Made by a program: the position numbers and the translations under genes. From Alistipes sp. CAG:514 (lineage in GTDB: Bacteria > Bacteroidota > Bacteroidia > Bacteroidales > UBA932): a stretch of DNA of 15,682 bases. The notes beneath the pieces were generated by a model. That model did not search any database, was not told where the DNA came from, and saw only the letters and a program-made list of their open reading frames with translations. Position 1 is the stretch's first letter; every line of letters starts with the position of its first letter. Positions 1 to 5,295 of this stretch are shown here, piece by piece. The stretch spans positions 1-15,682 of the forward strand of contig HF985983.1 of the NCBI GenBank assembly GCA_000431015.1, read 5' to 3'.

Positions 1-555
1 TTTTTGCAGTTCTGCTTGCAGTTCTGCTTGCAGTTCTGCTTGCAGTTCTGTAAACGCATCTAACACTCTCACGATCTCTTCCTGCACAGGAAGCGGCGGA
101 AGAGGAATATGAATAGAATTGATTGCTTTTGCAGAAAGATGTTTAACAGAACCTCCTGGTGTGCTCTCCTCAATTTGTCTAAAAACAGGCTTCATATAGT
201 GTCTTATGAAACCATTAAGTAATCTGGTCTCATCTTTTGTGTAGAGTTTGCATACTCTTTGACACAAAAGGCCATCAATATCATCCCATATTCCAAGATT
301 AAAATTGCCATCCATCCCCACAAGAATATCTCCTTTTTTGATTATGTAATCATGGGAGTATTCTCCTTTATAGTATGTACCTGCCTTTCCTGACAGAACA
401 TCTCTAATCCTTATGAGAGGTATATATGAACTATCATTTGTGAATTGTGCAGCATCAAATGGACATCCATATAAGACATTTGCATAATCCACAAATCTCA
501 CATACTCCACCCCATCAGGACAGTATTGTTGTATCAGTTCGTCTAACCTGCTCAT
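1..555 (-). CDS. hsdS: Type I restriction-modification specificity subunit (HsdS), 3' end cut by window edge
   Basis: The 185 visible codons, translated by hand from the minus strand, start MSRLDELIQQYCPDGVEY, a typical opening of type I S subunits. HsdS recognises the DNA target and bridges the two HsdM copies. Residues 1 to about 150 form the first target-recognition domain. Residues 150-170 (PLPPLPVQEEIVRVLDAFTE) are the usual end of that domain running into the central conserved helix. That helix continues as a tandem Glu-Leu-Gln-Ala repeat to the window edge, so the second recognition domain and the C-terminus lie outside. The ATG at 555 is chosen because homologues start there; in-frame codons upstream (KQYLTEEN) are open back to a TAA near 597, so a TTG start 12 nt further upstream cannot be excluded. 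It lies downstream of hsdM on the same strand, but 447 nt away, which is unusually far for this pair. No hsdR is visible and it may lie to the left. Confidence 0.88.
   Translation of the reverse strand, partial: MSRLDELIQQYCPDGVEYVRFVDYANVLYGCPFDAAQFTNDSSYIPLIRIRDVLSGKAGTYYKGEYSHDYIIKKGDILVGMDGNFNLGIWDDIDGLLCQRVCKLYTKDETRLLNGFIRHYMKPVFRQIEESTPGGSVKHLSAKAINSIHIPLPPLPVQEEIVRVLDAFTELQAELQAELQAELQK
5..52 (-). repeat. 12-bp tandem repeat in the hsdS spacer helix (ELQA)n
   Basis: The plus-strand unit TGCAGTTCTGCT occurs three times exactly (5-16, 17-28, 29-40), followed by a partial fourth copy at 41-52 whose last two bases differ. On the coding strand each unit adds Glu-Leu-Gln-Ala to the central conserved helix of HsdS. 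In the EcoR124I family, gain or loss of a four-residue TAEL repeat at this place changes the spacing between the two half-sites of the target. A perfect in-frame 12-bp repeat is prone to slippage. Confidence 0.9.
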
Positions 556-633
556 ATTTTCTTCTGTCAAGTATTGCTTTTCCCTTTTAATTGCTTACAT
601 TTGCATCGGAGATTTTTTATTTGAATGGTTGAG

Positions 634-799
634 GCGCTCGTCAAGCTTAATTTTTAAAGCATTTGCCTTCGGGCAAGTGCTTTTTGTTTTGAGATATACC
701 GACGGATGTACTCTCAAAGGCCCGCTCTCAGCTCTCAAGCTAAAAACCATTTATACAAATATGAAAAAAATCTCTATCATCATTAAGCTTGACGAGCGC
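634..799. repeat. Perfect 18-bp inverted repeat (634-651 / 782-799) around 130 bp
   Basis: GCGCTCGTCAAGCTTAAT at 634-651 is the exact reverse complement of ATTAAGCTTGACGAGCGC at 782-799. An 18-bp perfect match is far beyond chance at this distance. The enclosed segment carries a terminator-like hairpin near its left end and the ATG of the small ORF at 761. It sits between hsdM and hsdS, where inverted repeats are often substrates of site-specific recombinases, but no recombinase is visible here. It could instead be the ends of a small dispersed element. Confidence 0.85.
656..690 (+). terminator. Rho-independent terminator with UUCG tetraloop
   Basis: The stem pairs 656-667 with 672-683: AAAGCA with TGCTTT, one T-G wobble, and TTGCC with GGCAA. 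It is closed by a TTCG loop (668-671) and followed by a T-rich tract (681-690) on the plus strand. The polarity is rightward, opposite to hsdM and hsdS, yet no rightward gene is seen to its left. It lies inside the segment bounded by the 18-bp inverted repeat, so inversion would turn it against hsdM-to-hsdS transcription. Confidence 0.65.
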
Positions 800-907
800 T
801 CCTGCACAGAGTGCAAAGACGCTCACCAGCCTGTTTTTGTCAGAGGCCATTTCAGAATGGTCAGAGGCAAGAAGGTCTACGTGAAGGCCCACTACCGTAA
901 ACGGTAG
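761..907 (+). CDS. Small basic protein of unknown function (48 aa), antisense within the RM module
   Basis: The ORF reads MKKISIIIKLDERSCTECKD... and ends GKKVYVKAHYRKR. It has a hydrophobic-basic start, two cysteines spaced CxxC (residues 15-18), and a strongly basic C-terminal third with a K-V-Y-V-K-x-H-Y-R run suggesting nucleic-acid contact. The frame is open further upstream to 629, but the ATG at 761 gives the compact product and avoids translating through the terminator hairpin. Codons 8-13 (KLDERS) fall in the right arm of the 18-bp inverted repeat. It is oriented against hsdM and hsdS and ends just before a terminator-like hairpin at 940-968. I do not recognise the family. A longer frame on the opposite strand (740-1006) looks less protein-like. 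Whether it is expressed is open. Confidence 0.5.
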   Translation: MKKISIIIKLDERSCTECKDAHQPVFVRGHFRMVRGKKVYVKAHYRKR

Positions 908-939
908 GCCCAAGGCCTTGTCTGCATACCCGTCCGTAT

Positions 940-968
940 CGAAGCCGCTCATCCAACGAGCGGCTTCG
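940..968. terminator. Hairpin between convergent small ORF and hsdM
   Basis: CGAAGCCGCTC (940-950) pairs perfectly with GAGCGGCTTCG (958-968) around a 7-nt loop. It sits between the stop of the small rightward ORF (907) and the stop of leftward hsdM (1003), the expected place for a shared terminator. There is no long T tract on either strand, so efficiency is uncertain. Confidence 0.6.
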
Positions 969-1002
969 TCATTACCTTCCTCTCCGAAATGGCACAATGA
1001 CA

Positions 1003-2565
1003 TCATATTTCAATTTCCTTTATTATCTTGTCAATCTCAGCCCGCAGCACATTCTCTCGCTCCACTATCTCCGCAAGTTCTGCATTGAGCTTCACGATAT
1101 CCACTTTCTCGCGCGTGTCTTCCTGCTCGACGTATGTAGAAACCGACAGGTTGTAGTCGCTCTTCGCAATCTCATCATTGGCCACAAGCTTGCTGACATA
1201 CTGCACGTCTTTCCTGTCAGTGAAAATATCAAGAATATGCTGGATGTTCTCCTCCGTGAGTTTGTTGGAGTTGGTGACCTTGACACATTCCTTTGTAGCA
1301 TCTATGAACAGAGTGCAGTTATCCTTCTTGGCCTTCTTCAGTACCATGATGCATGTGGCAATGCTGGTCCCAAAGAAAAGGTTGTCAGGGAGTTGGATAA
1401 TGCAATCTACATAGTTGTTGTCAATCAAGTATTGTCTTATCTTCTTCTCTGATCCTCCTCTATACATCACACCAGGGAAACATACTATGGCAGCTGTGCC
1501 ATTGCCTGCAAGCCAGGAAAGAGAGTGCATAATGAATGCAAGGTCAGCCTTGGACTTTGGTGCAAGCACACCAGCAGGTGCAAATCTCGGGTCATTGATA
1601 AGGGTTATATCATCATCCCCTTTCCACTTGGTTGAATAAGGCGGGTTTGAGACAATTACTTCAAAAGGCTCGTCATCCCAATGCTGTGGAGAAAGAAGTG
1701 TGTCTTCACAGGCTATGTCAAACTTGTCATAGTCAATATCGTGAAGGAACATATTGATCCTGCACAGGTTATATGTGGTGAGGTTGATTTCCTGTCCGAA
1801 GAAGCCCTGGCGGACATTGTCCTTTCCCAATATCTTTGCGGCTTTCAGCAGCAATGAGCCTGAACCGCAGGCCGGGTCATATACTTTATTGACCTCACTC
1901 TTGCCCACTGTGGCAAGTTTTGTCAAAAGCTCACTTACTTCCTGCGGCGTGTAGTATTCGCCACCGCTTTTTCCTGCATTTGAAGCATACATTCCCATCA
2001 GGTATTCGTATGCATCACCGAATGCGTCAATGGTATTGTCTTGATAATCACCCAATTTCATCGACTCGATGCCTCTCAGGAGTTTGACTAGTTTTTCATT
2101 TCTCTTGATGACGGTAGCGCCCAGTTTGTTGCTGTTCACATCGAGATCCGCAAACAGCCCCTTGAAGTCATCTTCACTTGCAGTTCCCTTTGCGGAGTTT
2201 TCAATGGCGGAGAAGATACCTTCAAGTGTCATATTCAGGTTGGGGTCAGCATCACAAGTCTTGCAGATGTTCTCAAACAGTTGTGAAGGAAGTATGAAGA
2301 ACCCCTTGACATTCACCATCTCTTCCCTTATGCCTTCTGCCTGTGCATCATTAAGGTCAGCATAATTGAAGTCCTTGTTGCCTGTCTCCCATTCACCCTT
2401 GTTTATGTATGTTGTGATGTTTTCAGAGATATATCTGTAAAAGAGCATCCCCAAGATGTAGGATTTGAAATCCCATCCATCCACGGAGCCTCTCATCTCA
2501 TCTGCTATTGCCCAGATGGTTCGGTGGAGTTCTGCACGCTCCACTTCCTTTTTATTGTCTGCCAT
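1003..2565 (-). CDS. hsdM: Type I restriction-modification methyltransferase subunit (HsdM)
   Basis: 520 aa, the usual length for HsdM. It methylates adenine in the target chosen by HsdS, using S-adenosylmethionine. Residues about 10-165 form the N-terminal HsdM domain (RTIWAIADEMRGSVDGWDFKSYILGMLFYRYIS). GEYYTPQEV (202-210) precedes the SAM-binding motif I, DPACGSG (230-236). The catalytic motif IV is NPPY (307-310). The C-terminus from about 485 is a charged helix that probably contacts HsdS. All motifs are intact, so the methylase should be active. It is the first gene of a leftward module whose hsdS begins only after a 447-nt gap. Base use is more AT-rich than in the genes to the right, consistent with horizontal acquisition. 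A possible -7 box lies about 80 nt upstream. Confidence 0.96.
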   Translation of the reverse strand: MADNKKEVERAELHRTIWAIADEMRGSVDGWDFKSYILGMLFYRYISENITTYINKGEWETGNKDFNYADLNDAQAEGIREEMVNVKGFFILPSQLFENICKTCDADPNLNMTLEGIFSAIENSAKGTASEDDFKGLFADLDVNSNKLGATVIKRNEKLVKLLRGIESMKLGDYQDNTIDAFGDAYEYLMGMYASNAGKSGGEYYTPQEVSELLTKLATVGKSEVNKVYDPACGSGSLLLKAAKILGKDNVRQGFFGQEINLTTYNLCRINMFLHDIDYDKFDIACEDTLLSPQHWDDEPFEVIVSNPPYSTKWKGDDDITLINDPRFAPAGVLAPKSKADLAFIMHSLSWLAGNGTAAIVCFPGVMYRGGSEKKIRQYLIDNNYVDCIIQLPDNLFFGTSIATCIMVLKKAKKDNCTLFIDATKECVKVTNSNKLTEENIQHILDIFTDRKDVQYVSKLVANDEIAKSDYNLSVSTYVEQEDTREKVDIVKLNAELAEIVERENVLRAEIDKIIKEIEI

Positions 2566-2644
2566 AAAGTTGATTATCTTGCCTTTGCAGAGTAAAGGTA
2601 TGAAATAATCACCAAATAGGCAAAATAGTGGCCCTTTATAAGTT

Positions 2645-2652
2645 CAAATATA
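2645..2652 (-). promoter_or_regulatory. Possible hsdM -7 promoter box (TATATTTG)
   Basis: On the minus strand this reads TATATTTG, matching the Bacteroidota -7 consensus TAnnTTTG, about 80 nt upstream of the hsdM start. I found no TTTG at the expected -33 distance, so the call rests on one element. Confidence 0.35.
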
Positions 2653-2793
2653 AGTTTAAATATCATTTGGACTGCAGGAGGCACTCCAGGTCACGCTGAA
2701 AGCTTTGCCACAAGTGAAGGATGCCGGATTGGGTATCAAAAAGAAACCTTGACATCACGGCGGAGCATCCTTTTGCCGGCGGCAGTTACACAA

Positions 2794-2904
2794 ATGGAGA
2801 ATATGAAGTCTGCGGTGTCATTCCTGATCTCCCTGCTGTCCGTCCTCGGCCAGACCTACACCGCCGCAACCCGCAACCCCGTCAAGACCCTCGGTCAGGA
2901 TTGA
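2794..2904 (+). pseudogene. 36-aa ORF resembling a signal peptide; possible 5' remnant of a secreted protein gene
   Basis: The ORF reads MENMKSAVSFLISLLSVLGQ followed by a polar tail to GQD and a TGA. It has a basic start, a hydrophobic core (about residues 7-18) and then polar residues, as in an N-terminal signal peptide. It stops at once and ends 1 nt before the fabG stop on the other strand. The frame is also open upstream to about 2629, but without ATG. It could be a decayed exported enzyme, a small secreted peptide or chance; no homologue is recognised. Confidence 0.25.
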
Positions 2905-2905
2905 G

Positions 2906-3652
2906 TTAGCAGTTCATCGCGCCGCAGCAGTGGATAACCTGCCCGGAGACATAGCCCGAAAGGTCGCTGGCAAGGAACAACGCCACATTGGCAACGTCCT
3001 CAGGTGTGCCTCCGCGGCGAAGCGGGATCTGCTTTACCCAGGCGTCGCGCACTTCCTCTGAAAGGGCGTTGGTCATGTCCGAGACGATGAATCCCGGCGC
3101 GATGCAGTTGGCTCTGATTCCGCGCGGCCCCATCTCCTTGGCAATGGATTTGGCCAGACCGATGAGACCGGCTTTGGATGCGGAGTAGTTGCACTGGCCG
3201 GCATTGCCTGAGACTCCCACGACAGAGGACATGTTGATGATGCTTCCTCCTCTCTGGCGGGCCATGATCGGAGTGATGGCGTGGATGAAGTTGAACGCTG
3301 ACTTAAGGTTCACGTTGAGGACAGCGTCCCACTGCGCCTCGGTCATCCTGAGCATGAGTCCGTCCTTGGTGATGCCGGCGTTGTTCACAAGGATGTCAAT
3401 CCTTCCGAAGTCAGCAAGAATCTGGTTCACGACGTTGTGAGTCTCCTCGAAATTGGCTGCGTTGGAGGCGTAGGCCTTTACCTTGTGGCCGAAAGCCTCG
3501 ATGTCCTTAACGGTCTGCTCTCCGGCTTCATTGATCACAAGATCAGTGAAAGCCACGTCAGCTCCCTCGGAAGCGAACTTCATGGCGATTGCCTTACCGA
3601 TTCCTCTTGCGGCGCCCGTGATGAGGGCTACCTTTCCGTCTAAAAGTCCCAT
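2906..3652 (-). CDS. fabG: 3-oxoacyl-[acyl-carrier-protein] reductase FabG
   Basis: 248 aa, standard length for FabG, an NADPH-dependent short-chain dehydrogenase that reduces 3-oxoacyl-ACP in fatty acid elongation in the cytoplasm. The cofactor motif TGAARGIG is at 12-19, NNAG at 90-93, Asn114 is in place, and the catalytic triad is Ser143-Tyr156-Lys160 (YSASK). RGIRANCIAPGFI follows in the usual position. The C-terminus (GQVIHCCGAMNC) carries three cysteines where many FabG proteins have VDGGM, possibly a lineage trait. The start at 3652 fits the classical MGLLDGKVALITG opening. A TTTG/TAnnTTTG promoter 135 nt upstream gives a long leader. It is transcribed alone, divergent from ahcY. FabG rather than another short-chain reductase is the best call, though the family is broad. 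Confidence 0.9.
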   Translation of the reverse strand: MGLLDGKVALITGAARGIGKAIAMKFASEGADVAFTDLVINEAGEQTVKDIEAFGHKVKAYASNAANFEETHNVVNQILADFGRIDILVNNAGITKDGLMLRMTEAQWDAVLNVNLKSAFNFIHAITPIMARQRGGSIINMSSVVGVSGNAGQCNYSASKAGLIGLAKSIAKEMGPRGIRANCIAPGFIVSDMTNALSEEVRDAWVKQIPLRRGGTPEDVANVALFLASDLSGYVSGQVIHCCGAMNC

Positions 3653-3786
3653 AATATTCAGTTAAATAAATTAAAATCTCCAGTCGGCGCTCCGCCATGT
3701 TCAGATGGCTTTGGCGCAGGGTGTATGCCGCAAACTTTAGACCACAGACGAAGCCTCGGTCATATTCATTTTCCGGCAAACAACCG

Positions 3787-3817
3787 CAAAAGTAAGCTAT
3801 CTTCCCACGATGAGCAA
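3787..3817 (-). promoter_or_regulatory. fabG promoter (TTTG -33, 19-nt gap, TACTTTTG -7)
   Basis: On the minus strand TTTG (3814-3817) is followed after 19 nt by TACTTTTG (3787-3794), an exact match to the Bacteroidota sigma-ABfr consensus in both elements and spacing. Transcription would start near 3780, leaving a leader of about 128 nt before the fabG ATG. Confidence 0.6.
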
Positions 3818-3879
3818 ATCTTTAGGCCGCAATTTGGTGAAAGAAAGGAAGAAGTGGCGAAAGCCACGAATAAAATGGC

Positions 3880-3887
3880 TATCTTTG
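3880..3887 (+). promoter_or_regulatory. ahcY -7 promoter box (TATCTTTG)
   Basis: TATCTTTG matches TAnnTTTG exactly and lies about 90 nt upstream of the chosen ahcY start. No TTTG is present 19-21 nt upstream; a short GNRA-loop hairpin occupies that position. Confidence 0.45.
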
Positions 3888-3977
3888 CCGGGACGGAACA
3901 ATGAATGTTCCTAAAACTGAATAGAATGTATGTCCATCTCATAAAGATGGATGCGGAACAATAGATTTTTGACACCG

Positions 3978-5228
3978 ATGAGTGAGATACGCAACCCTCA
4001 GCTCTGGGAAAGCGGAGAGCTGAAAATAGAATGGGTAAGGCATCACATGCCACTGCTTGAAGGTCTGGAGAAGGAATTTAAGGAGACAAAGCCGTTCAAA
4101 GGGCTGAAAGTAGCCCTATCCGTGCACCTGGAGGCCAAGACGGCCCATCTCTGCGAGGTTCTCTCCGAAGGCGGCGCCGAGATGTACATCACGGGAAGCA
4201 ACCCTCTATCCACCCAGGATGACGTCGCGGCGGCGCTCGCGCACGAAGGTCTGAACGTCTTCGCGGTCCACGGAGCGACTCCCGAGGAATATGAGCACGG
4301 CATCAGACGGGTTCTCGAATGCGGCCCTAACATCATCATCGACGATGGCGGAGACCTTGTGACAATGATCCACGAGGACTACCCACATCTCATTCCGAAC
4401 ATCATCGGCGGCTGCGAGGAGACCACCACCGGAATCCTCCGGCTTGAGACGATGAACCGTGAAAAGAGGCTGAGATTCCCGATGATGCTTGTCAACAACG
4501 CGGCCTGCAAACATTTCTTCGACAACCGCTACGGCACGGGCCAGTCTGTCTGGGACGGCATCAACAGGACAACCAACCTGATCGTGGCCGGGAAATATGT
4601 AGTGGTCGCAGGCTACGGATGGTGCGGCAAGGGCGTGGCGATGAGAGCCAAGGGACTCGGCGCGAAAGTGATTGTCACAGAGGTGGATCCTATCAAGGCG
4701 ATGGAGGCCGTGATGGACGGATTCCAGGTTATGGGCATGGCCCAGGCCGCCGCAGAAGGCGACATATTCGTGACTGTTACCGGCTGCGACGATGTCATCA
4801 CCAAGGAGCATTTCCTCGCGATGAAGGACGGAGCGATCTGCTGCAACGCCGGGCATTTCGACTGCGAGGTGAACGTCGCCCAGCTTAAGGAACTCGCTGT
4901 GGGAGAGAAACCTGCGAGGCAGAATATTCAGGAGTACACCCTCCCTGGCGGTCGCAGGATCTACATCATCGCCGAAGGAAGGCTTGTGAACCTCGCCGCG
5001 GGAGACGGCCATCCTGCCGAGATCATGGACATGTCGTTCGCCATCCAGGCTCTCAGCGCCAAATACTTGGCCGACAACAGGATGGTACTGGCGAGGGTAC
5101 CGGGTGAGATGCTTCACAGCGTCCCTGAGTCAATCGACCGCGAGGTGGCCTTCAGAAAGCTGAAGGACTGGGGCATAACGATCGACACCCTGACCCCGGA
5201 GCAGCACAGGTACCTTTACGGAGAATAA
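3978..5228 (+). CDS. ahcY: Adenosylhomocysteinase (S-adenosylhomocysteine hydrolase), short Thermotoga-like type
   Basis: 416 aa from the ATG at 3978; an upstream in-frame ATG at 3951 would add nine residues (MRNNRFLTP) that do not look conserved. The enzyme splits S-adenosylhomocysteine to adenosine and homocysteine with bound NAD and so relieves product inhibition of methyltransferases. Visible motifs are HLEAKTA (50-56), SNPLSTQDDVAAAL (74-87), DDGGD (122-126), the EETTTG substrate loop (147-152), catalytic Lys178, Asp182 and Asn183 (KHFFDN), the NAD Rossmann motif GYGWCGKG (212-219), AGHFD (291-295), and the C-terminal EGRLVNLAAGDGHP (333-346). DNRYGTGQSVWDGI replaces the DNLYGCRESLxDGI of most bacterial and eukaryotic enzymes and, with the short length, points to the archaeal/Thermotoga-like branch. 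It is followed after 67 nt by nhaA on the same strand, with no functional link evident. Confidence 0.95.
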   Translation: MSEIRNPQLWESGELKIEWVRHHMPLLEGLEKEFKETKPFKGLKVALSVHLEAKTAHLCEVLSEGGAEMYITGSNPLSTQDDVAAALAHEGLNVFAVHGATPEEYEHGIRRVLECGPNIIIDDGGDLVTMIHEDYPHLIPNIIGGCEETTTGILRLETMNREKRLRFPMMLVNNAACKHFFDNRYGTGQSVWDGINRTTNLIVAGKYVVVAGYGWCGKGVAMRAKGLGAKVIVTEVDPIKAMEAVMDGFQVMGMAQAAAEGDIFVTVTGCDDVITKEHFLAMKDGAICCNAGHFDCEVNVAQLKELAVGEKPARQNIQEYTLPGGRRIYIIAEGRLVNLAAGDGHPAEIMDMSFAIQALSAKYLADNRMVLARVPGEMLHSVPESIDREVAFRKLKDWGITIDTLTPEQHRYLYGE

Positions 5229-5295
5229 CCGCTGAGGACTATTCCCGAAAAATCATTGATTATCCTTAATGCTTTAATAATTAGAGTAACACACC

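Larger units (their letters stand above)
2566..2905. other. Gap between hsdM and fabG; possible gene remnant
   Basis: This 340-bp stretch separates the 5' end of hsdM from the 3' end of fabG. The left part (about 2570-2665) is AT-rich and holds the putative hsdM promoter; the right part has the higher GC of the following genes. The change in composition near 2665 is the best candidate for the right edge of the RM module. I see no tRNA, no clear terminator for fabG and no attachment-site repeat. Confidence 0.5.
3653..3977. other. Divergent fabG-ahcY control region
   Basis: This 325-bp region holds the fabG promoter, a -7 box for ahcY, and two TGAATAT-type heptamers (3654-3660, 3762-3768). The fabG leader (3653-3780) is unexpectedly GC-rich in its middle and reads as an open frame from a TTG at 3779 overlapping the fabG start (to 3594, 61 codons). 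A perfect GTGGC-GAAA-GCCAC hairpin with a GNRA loop lies at 3854-3867, just upstream of the ahcY -7 box. None of this identifies a known riboswitch. Confidence 0.45.

Noticed and set aside
5..52. CRISPR-like short repeats
   Set aside because: The 12-bp units are contiguous without spacers and encode ELQA in frame in hsdS.
740..1006. 88-codon open frame on the minus strand between hsdM and hsdS
   Set aside because: It overlaps the more protein-like basic ORF at 761-907 and the end of hsdM and crosses the 940-968 hairpin.
4206..5117. 303-codon open frame on the minus strand
   Set aside because: It is fully antisense to ahcY and has no recognisable domain; it arises from the codon bias of the real gene.
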